Under the pieces are notes generated by a model that saw only the letters and a program-made list of their open reading frames with translations, ran no database searches and was not told where the DNA came from. A stretch of DNA of 64,000 nucleotides from Polydactylus sextarius. Taxonomy: Eukaryota; Chordata; Actinopteri; Polynemidae. Position 1 is the first letter of the stretch, and each line of letters begins with the position of its first letter. The stretch spans positions 23,132,047 through 23,196,046 of the forward strand of contig CM028908.1 in NCBI GenBank assembly GCA_016801845.1. The letters are read 5' to 3'. A program made the position numbers and the translations under genes. Of the stretch, positions 48,164 through 59,670 are shown in pieces.

Positions 48164-48766
48164 CAGTGTTGTATCGTAACAAAGTAATAACACTTCACCA
48201 CTGTACTAAAGTATGTCTTGGGAGTAACTGTACATTTCCTAACTTCATTTCAGACTTTTATTCTGATACATTTTCCATGTTCATTGTCGTTACAACAATC
48301 AGAGTAAAGTAAATGTGGTGTTTTCACTCTAAGTCGACCTGTGACTGTTTAGACCGTCAACACCATGTTTGAGGGTTGATGGAGGCTCCATCTTAAAGGT
48401 GGATGATGGAGAAACTTCAACAATATCAATATCAAACACAAAATGTAGTGAAAAAACAACAACTTTAGTTCAGACTCAAGACATTGTCTATGAAGATTGT
48501 TGTAGCTCCATGTTTTAAAGTGCTGGATAAACTTCATAATATTCTTCTGTTTTTATTAACATGTACTTGTACTTTTACTTTTATCATTTAAGTACATTTA
48601 ATTATAGATTACTTGTCATACTTAAGTACAGTAAATACTAGATACTTTAAGACTTTTACTTGAGTATCATTCTAGTCGCTGACTTGAACTTCTACCAAAG
48701 TCATTTTTTGATCGAGCGTCTGTATTTCTACTCTAGTGAGACTTTCACATTCTTTATACAACACGG
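48164..48766 (+). mobile_element. Non-autonomous hAT-like element, copy B with intact target duplication
   Basis: The element starts CAGTGTTGTATC and ends TATACAACACGG, forming short inverted termini. It is flanked by exact 8-bp direct repeats, gtcctgat, at 48156-48163 and 48767-48774. Eight-base duplications and CAG-type ends are the hallmarks of hAT transposition. The right end is rich in TACTT subterminal motifs. It is 603 bp long with no transposase, so it is a MITE that would need a trans-acting enzyme. Confidence 0.78.
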
Positions 48767-48774
48767 GTCCTGAT

Positions 48775-51700
48775 GGTCGGGTGGTTAGGGTGTGTATCAC
48801 GTAAGTGCAGAAGCCTTCAGCCAAACGTCTGGGAGTGTTATTCCTTCGTTTTAATCTCAGCTAAACACCTGATAAATTTCATATTTTGCACAACTGTGTG
48901 GTTATTTTGGCGACTGAATCTGCCCACAGACTAACAAACAGCAATCAGAACCTCCTCTCAAGTAGTCCCCCACACTCACACACACGCACGCACAGATTCA
49001 TCAGATGATAAAACAAAATCAGTGCTGCTGTCACACCAGATAAACAAACATTACACACTCATACTAGAACAGTGGAAACACTACAACTGTGAAGTCTGGG
49101 GAAGCTTTAAACCGCAGCAGTAAAAGTCTTTCAAACAGAAACTGTGGTGTTGCAGACTCTGCTTTCAAGGAAACGATTCTGAGAGAAAACACTGGATCTC
49201 TGTTACTTTGAAGGATGAAAATGGCCATGTTAATGTTACTGGCACCAAATGACCATCATCAGTATCAGAATCAGCCACGAACATGTAGAGAGCAACAAAT
49301 GAACTCAATTTCCCAGCCCTTTTTTTTCCATCTCTGGCGAGGACAGAAAACGGTTCCTTTCTGGTTGTTGTTGGTGCCGAGTGACATGAAAAGAGCCACA
49401 AAGAGAAAGCAAGGCTCGCTGCTCATGAGCAGAACTGTAGGTGGATGATTATTACCACATACCTCTGCTGCAGGAGGACCAGCAGGGGGGAAAGAGAGAG
49501 AGAGAGAGAGTGGCACATTGCATTATTTTAAGATTTGAACTGAATTTTAAAGTCGCTGGGAAAACAGGAAATGAAGAGGGACAAGTTGAAAGGAAGCAGG
49601 CTGCTGTGAGCTGCAGTTTTTCTCTTTGTGTAATAAGACAAAAAAAAACAAAAAAAACAGACAGCGAGCCTTTTGATTTTGATCAGTGCCTCAGTCGGCT
49701 CCGACGCTGCTGTTCTCATTGATCTCTCCTCAGTCGGTGGAGAACAAAACCTGCTCTCTGTCCGTTTAGAGACGTCACATGAGTTTGTCATAATTAAAAC
49801 TCTTTGTGCAACAGATTATAGCGTTTAAGTGTTGAAGTTGCTGTGGTTTGTGGGTGCTCAAGGACATCGGCGGCGAGCGCGTCGTCGATGGGCGTCTTGT
49901 ATCTCAGCTACTGTCGTCTCGTTTTCCAAAAGTGTGTCTCATCTCAAAAAAAAAAAAAAAACAACAACGATCGCTGGCCTCATCAGTCAGTGAGCGAATG
50001 TGTTTTCTTTCTCTTCTTGTTTGTTTTGTGCTCGGTGGCTTTACAGCCATCACTTCCCGGTCAATGAGCAGATCTTGGAGCGTCGGGATATGATGGGATG
50101 TGAGCTGAGATGAGGCTGTTCTACTTTGGGAAATCTCTCCTGTAATTGCTCGAGATTTCACCTTGAAATAATAAAACGATCTTTTTAGAGTTTTATGAAT
50201 CGTATTACCAGAAAATGACTGCGCTGCATCTCTCTGTGTCCTCTTTAAAAGCAGTACTCTTCACCGAACGTATTGGTAATTGTTAAGATTTTATACTCTT
50301 CTTGCCACCTGACCCAAACCAGCATCGTGCTCGGTAGCAGTAGTTTTATTTGTTGTCCTGAAGAAGGGGATGGGGTGCATGCACAGCTTTGTTGGAGCGC
50401 GTTAAAAAACCAACGAGGACATGAACCTTTCCACCCCAGTCTTTCTGTCTGCTGCTGGTTTGTCTTAACACAGGTTGCTGTCAGCTGACCGGCTGCTTCC
50501 CCTTGTTCCTCCCCAAGGCTCCACGTCTTTATTGAGACATCAGCCTTGTTAGTCAGCTGTCAGCAGGAATATAGGAGCTACCAGATCAATACGTCTACAT
50601 CCACCTCCTCTTATTCCTGAGCTGCTGACGAGGCCTCACAAAAAGCAGGGGCCTCTATTAAGCTCTTTCAACCCATTAGCAGGAACAGACACTGGGGCTG
50701 TCCAGAGACCAGTGCTCTCTCTGGGGCCCCGGCGCTGCCACAATCTGTGATTTCAGCTGCAATCGTTGAGTAATTTACTTTTCTCTGCTCTGCTACAAAC
50801 GCAGGGTAGAAGATCCCTTGTTGAGATGACTGAGGGTAAAGCAAACGAGTAAGAGACAGGGAGGGGAGGTTGCGGGCGACGACGCTTGACAGGTCTGTAA
50901 TGGGCTGGTGTTGTGGCTGTGTTAGCACATCCCTCCTGGAGAGAGATCTCTGTGTTGCTCTCTTCATGGGGACTGATGAATGACGGAGATCTGGCTCTGC
51001 AGCAACAGCCTCCTCTCCTCCGTTACAGACAGACAGAAAGAAGAACACAGCGTGTGTCGGAGACAAAAGAGAAGCTGTGTGATGGAGGGATTCACAGGCG
51101 AGAAGAGAAGGAGAGAAACGGGGAGCGTGAGACGGTCACAGCCGGAGAACAAAAGTGAGATGAAGAGAGGGGAAAGAGGAGGGAGGCTGCTGTCTCAAAT
51201 ACGACTCTTCAAGTTCCATTGGTGGGTGTCTTTATCAACACCAGCGGAGAGCGTCGAGCTGATAATTTGCCGCTCTCAATTCCCTTCAATCCATTAAAGG
51301 ATTTAAATGTTCATTAAGTTTAATAGAAGCCCAGCGAAGGTCTAATATGCTCTGATAAACGCCGGCAAACCTGCCAACCTGTTCCAATTGCTGCGGCAAC
51401 AAAGAGCCAGTCTGACTAATAAGGTCAAACTCAAAGTTTGTGCTCAGCTTCACTTTGTGAAGAGTGCCCCCCGCACCCTCCCAGCCACCCTCCTGAGTCA
51501 CAGAGGCTCAGACAACATCGAGCCGAGAGCGGAAACCAAAAGACAAAACAGGCTGCTTGTCATCAAACACCAGAACGACGGTTTTTATGACCCTGATATT
51601 CATACGACTGCTCCAAGAATGAGGATAATTTGGTTAAATTCAGGCAGTTAGAGGCACTCCGTTGTCATAGTTACATGAGACAAACTTTTACTCCTGATAG

Positions 51701-52689
51701 TTCATTTGGACGAACCTCGATGGTCACAGACTAAAGCCTGGATTCACTTTTTCCACTGTGTTAAAAACATTTGGTTGCAGGTCTGCGGTGCAGTCACTGT
51801 ACATAATAGTAAAACTTCTGTTCCTTCTTTTTCTACTGAAATTCATCATTACATTATTTCAGCCCACAATACTATTGGGAACTTAATTTGAGAAATACTC
51901 TTGTATTCTGTCCACTGAGAGTTAACAAAGCCAGACTGTAATTTTCTAAGAGAAGAACTGTATTTATGACTTTTAAAAAAAAAAAAATTGTGTTAGGGTC
52001 AAACTAAGTAAAACGGTTCAATAATTTAGTATAATAGTAATAATTTATTATGTAGTTTTACTCATAAATAGTATCACAAGTAGGTTATATGACATAAATA
52101 ATTATTAATATTTTACTTGTAATAATTAAAAACTTTACAATTTACTTATTTTCAAGCTTATACATTTGCCAGTAACAGTTAGTAAAAGCACTTTCCCAAC
52201 CTTATTATTATCATTATTATAATTATTAATTACACCTAACACCATTATGCCTAAATATTATTATTATTGTCATCAAAACACTCAGTTTGACAGATCTTCT
52301 TAATAACAGCAAAGCCAACGGTCCGACTGATTTAATTATGTTGTTATTGATATATTGATATTGATGTTATGAGTGTTCTACTCGAGCCGCTGCAATGATC
52401 AGACCACGAGACCGGGGGGAGGTGGGGGGGTTAGGTTTGTAAATGGTCCTTGGGTGAAGCAGAAAACAAATGTGCAGCCAGAGGGGAGCACCTCAGGCAG
52501 CTACTGTAATAGACTGTTATTAACAAATGCACCGACTAAAGAAATCACTGTGTGAAACAGAAACCATGGATGCACTGAACGATAAAACAACAACATGTCT
52601 TTACATTATTTGAAAAATATCAACCAAATGATCAATATTAAAATCACTATATCTGTGTTGGAGGAGCTTCTGTTTACAGGTCGACTGCT
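48775..52689. other. Putative intron 1, mostly unique
   Basis: Has a GA run at 49493-49510, an A run at 49947 and unique GC-balanced blocks at 50040-50160 and 51215-51480. AT-rich desert from 51950 to 52330. No coding evidence. Confidence 0.4.
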
Positions 52690-52985
52690 CTTAGTTGTGA
52701 CACGAACTGTTTAGATGTTGATGGCCAAAGGTCAAGGTCAGTTTGACCTCAAAATAAACATCTTACACCTTGTGAAGACGATATCTGAGGAACATCTTCT
52801 GACACAAACATCACTTTGTGTTTGTAGACGTTGGTGATCAAAGGTCACGTCAGAGCGACGCTCGTGTGAAATCAATAACAACTGGACTCACTGACGACGC
52901 CGTTAGAATTTGGTTGTTAAAAGTCAAATGTCAAGGTCACTGTCACCTTGTAAACAAAATACTTGATGATTTTCCCCCGAATTTA
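52690..52985 (+). repeat. Dispersed repeat with AGGTCA half-sites, copy 2
   Basis: It contains aggtcaaggtca (52729-52740), tttgacctc, gatatctgaggaacatctt, gatcaaaggtcacgtcag and gtcaaggtcactgtcacctt. It is a longer relative of the copies at 930 and 59530. Confidence 0.45.
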
Positions 52986-53384
52986 GTGATTTAGAGTAGA
53001 ATATTTTTGGGATGGATTCAGTGATGTAGGCAGACTTTGTCTTCCCAGGAGCAGATGGACTGAAGAACGAGTTTCCAGCTCCATTATTTATTTATTATTT
53101 TAAGGATTTGTTCACGGTTTTTATAGGAACCGTCCCCATGATACCTTTTTTGTTTTGTTTTGTTTTATGAGACGTTGTATAACTGGAATAAAAGAAGAAT
53201 ATTTCAGTTTGTCATGTATTGTTGTACTTTAATATATTTGATAAGTATTTTTTTTACCCAACGTTAGTGATGCTGTTATAAAAAGGAGGTTCTAGGTTAA
53301 TGTCTTGTGAACGTAACATCTCACGTCGAACACCTTGAACGTATTTGGCAGCAGCAACAACCACGTTGTGATCAGTCTAGTTTC
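52986..53384. other. Putative intron 1, nothing recognised
   Basis: AT-rich, no supported feature. Confidence 0.4.
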
Positions 53385-53585
53385 CTCCCTAATATGGGTT
53401 TGGTTCTGGTTCATTTTCTGCCTCTTTCTACATATTTCTCTGGTTCTCTAGAAGGTTTTCTACCTGATAAAAGACATTTTCCTCTCCACTGTTGAGTTTC
53501 CACTAATATTCTTGACCTTGCTCTTTAAAGTGCAGTGATATGATGCATTTATGATGTGGCAATGAAAGTGAATTGAATTGAATAG
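53385..53585 (+). mobile_element. LINE 3' tail fragment with AATTG-type end
   Basis: The blocks tctctggttctctagaaggt, tttctacctgataaaagaca, ttttcctctccactgttgag are followed by ctttaaagtgcagtgatatg and a gaattgaattgaat tail. This is a familiar teleost LINE 3' end structure. Confidence 0.45.
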
Positions 53586-55744
53586 TAATAAGTACACAGT
53601 CGTCAATGTGGCCACTTCTATAAAAAAAATTCTTTGTTCCATCATTTCGACAAAGCTTGAAACTTTCCAGGTTCCTTCTCAGATCGTAGCAGGTTCTCAC
53701 ACGTGATGTAGCGCGTCTCAAACTGACGGTGATGTGCGCTGATGGATTTCTCCCAGAGCCTGTTTCCAGAAGGATATAATACGTTTTACAAGCCACTAAT
53801 CTGTCCATATATCACCGGCCTGATGTAATTAATATGTGGCAGATAACTCATCTCTCAACCACATGATGAAAAAAATCTGGATACACTTTCATATATGACC
53901 CAAACAGATGCACATGAGGCACATGTGTTTGTACACACACACACACACTCGATCTAACCACGTTATCTCCACAGTGATGATATAAATGTCGGGTGTATGT
54001 GGAGCATTAGTCTAAAGGGAATGTAAGCATTTATAATGTATATGTCCAATGTACACAAACAGAAAGGGTGAAAGGGGGAAAAGGAAGAGAAGAAGAAGAG
54101 GGTGAATAAATAAAATGAAGGCGAAAAGGTTTGTAAAAGTATGTTTCAGTGTCTTGCATCAGCGGCTCGCCTGCGTCTGCCTCCTGCTGAAGTAACCGCA
54201 GCATTTAGCGTAGAACAAAAAAAAAAAAAAAAAAAAAAAAGCAGTGGCATTAGAAATACCCTCTCCTTGTTTGGAGGACAGGACTGTTTGTGTGGTAAAT
54301 GAAGCCTAAAAAGAACCTTTGCCCGTCCTGACCTCTTGACTCCTGCTGCGGCGCCATCGCCACGTTACCGCAAATTCATCATTACCTCCAAGACACATTC
54401 AGAGCACAGGCCGAGACGTGAAGAGTGTTTCCAGATCCGTTAGCGACGTAAGGTCTTACAGTCAGAACACCTCGCAGTGCTTTGAAAAAAAAAAAAAAAA
54501 AAAAAAAAGTTGCGAATGACTGTAATTTATTCATTTACAGCCCAATCTCTCCGACTGCCGAGCCGCCGCGCCAGCTGTGAGTCATTTATTTTATTTATTG
54601 CCACTTGTAAAACTGTGTTTAATTTTTCCTTTATGTGCTCTCTTTAAAACCTCACCAGTGTTTTCACATAAACTAATCAGGGCTGTGTTACTTGTCAGGT
54701 CTAGAGAGCAAATCTGAAGATAAACAACATTATCGTTAGTTCTGTAAATTAAAAAAAAAAAAAAAAAACGAATATGGAATAAATAAATATCATCCAGGCT
54801 GCAACAGTGAAGCTCCAGAAGAGAGGTCGTGTCTTACAGACATCTGTTCCAGTGATGTTTAATGGAACGATTCAACGGCGTCTCACCCACAAAACGCAGC
54901 CAAAGCGTCGATTCTAAAAGCTCCTTTACTCGTCTGTCTGTTCTCTGCCATCTTCTGTCTTCTGTTCGTACTCTGGCCCCCCGTTTTAAATGCATGAAGC
55001 TAAATTCATTCATCTACTCGCACTTGAACTAGATTAACAACAAAGCCTTGTGTATATCTCTGAGAGGCTTCGGAAGCTGAGACGGCGTCAGTGACGCCTC
55101 TCAGTCGTGGTGATAGAAGAAAGAAAAAAAGCTTGAGAGCTAGCTCAACTTTCCACGCTCCCACACATCTACACAGTGGAGTGGGGTGGGAGGGAGACAA
55201 CAAACGCGTGAATACACCGGCGTGTCATCACATTAGAGTGTTAGAGTCAAACACCTTCTTTTCCTTTTGCTGATGTTTTCTATCTTCACGTTATTTCAGT
55301 TGCTGCTGATAACTCTGAAGAGTGTCTGCATCGTGTTGTGGTGTCACTGCATGGACAGCTGGTGGCTGCGTGACGGCGCTCATTCGGGCGTACGGCATTA
55401 GGACGTTACCCCGACTGAGCTGCACAAACACACACACACACACACACACACAGGATCATGCTGGCAAAAAGTCATACACATGCCTTCAAAGAGAGCATTA
55501 ACAACTTTGTGCTTTATCTTACTGCAATAAGAGCCAGTTACACTAACTAATACATGTAACTGATTGTATATGTAGATGTTGCAGTGTAATTATATGTCTA
55601 TAACACTTTTAAAACATTTGGGATTTAGTTTCTGTTTCACTTCCTTCACCTGGCTCCTTTTGTTATTACTTCAGAGACAAAAGAGACTGAACACAGATAA
55701 TTTTAATGTGTCAATCCATAGTTAAGTTTACTAGTTAGATTAAA
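53586..55744. other. Putative intron 1 with poly(A) runs
   Basis: Holds A runs at 54218-54240, 54484-54508 and 54751-54768, and (CA)n at 55428-55452. No retroelement body was recognised in front of the A runs. Confidence 0.4.
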
Positions 55745-55945
55745 CTTGAGCGTTATGTTTAAATATTCAATCTATTCATCTGTTTTCGTCCACTCATGGT
55801 GGCAGCAGGTCAGTGGGAGTTAACCCTAAGTTGTTCCCAACCTAGATGAGAGATATGACTGTTCTACCAGTTGAACATGTCTGGTAAACCTCCATCAGGA
55901 GGCATCCTGATCAGATGTCTGATCCACCTCAACTGGCTTATTTTA
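55745..55945 (-). mobile_element. Third Rex3/RTE-like LINE 3' fragment, inverted
   Basis: The minus strand reads agccagttgaggtggatcag, then catctgatcaggatgcctcc, matching the copy at 8712-8756. It ends leftward with gacctgctgccaccatgag and an AT-rich GAT-type tail. The middle part is deleted. Confidence 0.5.
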
Positions 55946-56430
55946 AAGCAAAAGATCTCCTCATACTATTTCTGAAAGTGTTCAGACCAAGGACAAAGCA
56001 AATTTTCCACCGGGTGCAAAGTCAAGGCGATGCTGAGAATAGCCATGAATCTTAGGTGACACGAGCTGATACATGAAAATATTTCACTTCGCTGTGTCAT
56101 GTCCAGCTTCTGCTAATGTCACTGAGGATTACGAAACGTTACCACGTCTGTCTGTGGACACCCACAGTTGTACGATACAACTTGTGTACTTTAGTACTAG
56201 AAACAGAACAAAAAAGGAGACGGATTGAACTAAAGTCAGAAATAAAACAGTCGAACTACCAGGTAAGTTCTGCAGATATGATTTGTTATTTGATTTCAGT
56301 GTGGTTATAGTAGCACAGCCTTCAGGAAGTTGTTCTCATTAGGTGTTAAAGACAAATATTTGCGGATGGTGTACTACTCCAAAAACACTGTGGCAGGTTA
56401 ATTCTTGTATCTTCAGTCTGATTTTTTCAG

Positions 56431-56456
56431 TCACTACCCGGAGCTCAGGACCACAG
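56431..56456 (+). other. Candidate 26-nt microexon
   Basis: A long pyrimidine-rich acceptor (cagtctgattttttcag, ending at 56430) and a consensus donor (CCACAG|GTGAGT) bracket 26 nt. Joined to the phase-1 end of the exon at 43963, it reads VTTRSSGPQ with no stop and ends in phase 0. The splice sites are stronger than expected for random sequence, but an open frame this short proves little. It is incompatible in frame with the other candidate at 58505 if both are included. Confidence 0.25.
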
Positions 56457-58504
56457 GTGAGTCAGGACATCGACTTGTACAAATCAACAGCTTCGCTTTC
56501 CAGCTCGACTCAGTGGTCTGGTGCAATGTCTGTCTTGCTACTGATGCTGCACTGATCTGTCTATCAACCTTTTGCTCCATCTGGTGCTAGTATCAAAAAT
56601 GCTGGACCAGTAGTCAGACCCAGTTACCGGATGGCAGTAATGATCCCTGACGATCACCCACTATGTGTCTGAAACAGGTTGACAGGGTAGGGAAGAGGTC
56701 ATCACACCAATGTTTCATAGCTAAGAACTAGTCCACTATGCAGAGCCTGGGAACAAGTGCTTTAAGTTAAATAATTGGAGTTTTTTTTTATTTGATGGAG
56801 TCATGACAACATATGGTTCCACCTTATTATGTGCTGCCATGTTATCGTAGACTTTCTTCTCTCTCTTTTTGAGCAACACGAACCCCAGAGCGGAGACGGT
56901 GACGTGACCGCGGCGCGTTAGACACGCCGACTGACAGTAATTATCGCCATTCATCATTAACCGTAAGCCGGTGATGATAAGAGCTCTTTATGTAAAATGT
57001 CAGCTCACCAAAATGATGAAAATGATTAAAGGGCGTCAGTGTGAAATAGAGACGTACGTGCCACACCAGGGCTGAAACGAGCTGACAGCGCGGGGGCCCG
57101 CGGGCCGAGCAGAGAGCGAGGAAATAAATAAGGAATAAAAGTAATTTTATTTATTAAAGAGGAAGGGAGAGAGTGAGAGAGAGCAGGGTTGGTATAGAAA
57201 CAACACACAGAAAAAAAAAATCTCTGGGCTGCGAGTCTGTATTGATAAAATATCACTGTCGTCTTGATTCAAGTATTCTCTCTGCTCTCGCTGCCTCTCA
57301 GTTCAGCACAGCTAACCTCTGCGTGAACTCTCTCCACCATAAATCAATAAGTTGAGGCATACTTTGTTAGTCTGCTCTAGCAGACCACGCTTAAAGTCAG
57401 GGGCTCCGCTCTGCCCAGCAGGTGCAGCAGACAACGTCAACCCAGATTTCTGTGGATGCTATCGGCTGCAACTATCACGCCGTCATCTGCTTTTAGTCCC
57501 TTGTTTTCAACTTCTTTCTCACTCTACCATTTATTTCTTCCTCACCTCTCCTCTTTACCTACCTGCTCTATAAATAGCTCCGCATGCCTCGCGTCTATAC
57601 CCCCTCTGGAAGTTTTCCCTGGGGGAAGCCAGGCAGGCCTGGGCAGCAGCATGGCCTGCTATTCGCTTCCTTTCCCTTGGGAGAAGGATGAGCCTCGCTG
57701 GCCCAGAGCATCTTTCACCCTCCATCATGCAGCAAACATGATGCCTTGCAGGAGATACACAAAGCAGGGTCCCGTGCCCCAGCCCGGGAGCACCTGCTAA
57801 AATAAGATATGAGAGATTGCGTCGGGGCACGCCGGCCCCGCGTAAACTGAATCATCTCGTCAGAACAGACGCTCTGCCGGCCGACTCTTTCTGACCTAAT
57901 CTTGTGATTTTTGGGATAGAAAAAAAAGGGGTAAACTGGGGCGTGTTTATTTATTTATTTATTTTTAGATTTTATATTATATATTTTTTCTTCTTGTAGA
58001 AAAAGCGCTGTCTCTAGTGCATTTTGTGCTGATATTATAGAAAAAGTTGCGCAGTGCACAGTTCCTCGCTTCATTTCCATAACAATTTTGGATGCTCTGG
58101 CAGTGATGATGATGTGTGCCGTTGTGTCTCCAGTGTAAAAATACTTGTAGGTTACAAAAACAGCAGATCTGTGAGCATGCATGTGATTGGATGGACTTTT
58201 TTTTTTTTTTTTAGGGGGGTCGGGGGCTGTTTCACAGCTTTGATGATGAGCCTGTTAAGAATGAATTTCTGATTAGAAACCATTTCCGTCTCATGGCTGC
58301 TTATGAGTCAGTAAATGTCACATGTATTTCCACAAATATCTACAACAAAAACCAATCACCGAAGCTAGAAATAAATATCAGCGTTTTATATGTGTTAATT
58401 ATACACAAGAGCAAAATAATCGTCAAACGGTTCTTGTGTTCAGTTTGCCTTTGATGCGTTGGTAACATATTAGGATTCTGTGCTGTGCTTGTTTTCTCCT
58501 GTAG

Positions 58505-58548
58505 CATTGATCTGCCAAAAATCAACAAATCAAAAATGCATGAGACAG
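58505..58548 (+). other. Candidate 44-nt exon
   Basis: An excellent acceptor (cttgttttctcctgtag, ending at 58504) and a good donor (AGACAG|GTAACG) bracket 44 nt. Spliced from the phase-1 exon at 43963, it reads ALICQKSTNQKCMRQ and ends in phase 0. If the first donor is skipped, the same frame stays open to a second donor-like site (tgtcct|gtgagt, 58678/58679). That gives a cysteine-containing segment of about 58 residues. No family was recognised and conservation is untested. Confidence 0.3.
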
Positions 58549-58683
58549 GTAACGATTTCATCAAAAAAGTATGAGGCATGTGGCACAGTCCTATTACTTG
58601 GGGATAATGCCAGAAACAGTTTAGTACACCTAACAAATCAAGTCTTCAGTTCCAGCTCTCTTGTCTGCTGGTGTCCTGTGAGT

Positions 58684-58740
58684 ATGTGTGTGTGAGTGTG
58701 TGTGAGTGTGTGTGGGGGTGTGTGGGGGTGTGTGGGGGTG
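58684..58740. repeat. GT-rich 10-bp minisatellite
   Basis: Units of gtgtgtgagt pass into three units of gtgtgtgggg, giving three GGGGG runs. It begins directly after a donor-like gtgagt at 58679. Confidence 0.8.
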
Positions 58741-59067
58741 CACTGGTTCCCAGTTACAGCCTTTAGATTCCATTTGTCTGTTGACTCATATTTGCTCATT
58801 TCCAGACTTCGCCAGGTCGATCACAGAGAGATCTTTCATCACTGAACGTGTTTAAGAACGCGTGTTCACACATTCATGTTAATGAGCTTCAGTCATTCAG
58901 ACGAGTCCAGTCACGTTTCCAATATGACAACACTCATCAAAACCTGTGATGGTAGAACAACTTCTACTCTCATTATCAACAAAATGTACCAAAAGAATCA
59001 AGAGTAACGGTAAAAATGTCCTATCTTATGAGCTTTAACTGAACAGGCAGATACCACAGTACACAGG

Positions 59068-59290
59068 TTCCCAACAGAGGGGTCAGGTCCTTCCTCCAGG
59101 ACATAAACTAAGTCTGAAGGGACCACTGATGATTAATGGGAGAGAAAGTTACGCTCCATGAATTTGTATTCATATTTCGAGCTTTTCTCTAATGTTTCTT
59201 TTTTACTGGTACAATACTGGGATTTGTTTTATATCTTTAGGCTTTGAAAAGTGAAAATTCATTTTGGGGAAAATGAAGACTGTGACTGGA
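59068..59290 (+). repeat. Dispersed repeat, unclassified
   Basis: The strings gaggggtcaggtccttcctc, ctaagtctgaagggaccact and gatgattaatgggagagaaa, then cttttctctaatgtttcttt, recur in this order in fish intergenic DNA as far as I recall. The boundaries are approximate. Confidence 0.3.
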
Positions 59291-59529
59291 CTCCAAGAAT
59301 TATTTAGTATCTGTATCTATCGCTAAAAATATCACTGTTGTTTTACTGGGGGGCCATGTACTCACATGCTAATGAATGCAGATTTCAGAAAGTGAAGCGG
59401 AAACATCTCAATCTCCCCCTGGCAGCTGGTTGTGGTATAGGTCATAAATCTTATCCCAGTCCATGTTAGAAGATTGGACAAGACAAAGTACAAATAAATT
59501 TCAGTAGTTTAGAAATATTTACCTTAAGG

Positions 59530-59670
59530 CAATACTTTTAAGTTTGGCACAAACATTCACTTGAACTCGTGAATGAAGTCGTTTGAATTTGGTGGTCAAA
59601 GGTCACTATGTCAACTTCACTTTCACTATGTGAACACAATATCTCAGGAACAACTTGAAGGAATATTTTC
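59530..59670 (+). repeat. Dispersed repeat with AGGTCA half-sites, copy 3
   Basis: It reads agtttggcacaaacattcac, tttgaatttggtggtcaaag, gtcactatgtcaacttcac, then acacaatatctcaggaacaa. It is the same family as copies 1 and 2. Confidence 0.45.

Larger units (their letters stand above)
55946..59067. other. Putative intron 1 with candidate small exons
   Basis: Besides the two candidate exons it contains unique GC-rich blocks at 56870-57120 and 57590-57850, a T run at 58198 and the minisatellite at 58684. Confidence 0.4.

Noticed and set aside
57555..57830. A minus-strand frame of about 90 codons in a GC-rich block, and a + strand frame of similar size.
   Set aside because: High GC lowers stop frequency on both strands. 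Neither translation shows a domain, signal peptide or splice context.
58681..58740. Regular 10-bp units that could be mistaken for a CRISPR-like array.
   Set aside because: The units are directly adjacent with no unique spacers, are low complexity, and the genome is vertebrate.
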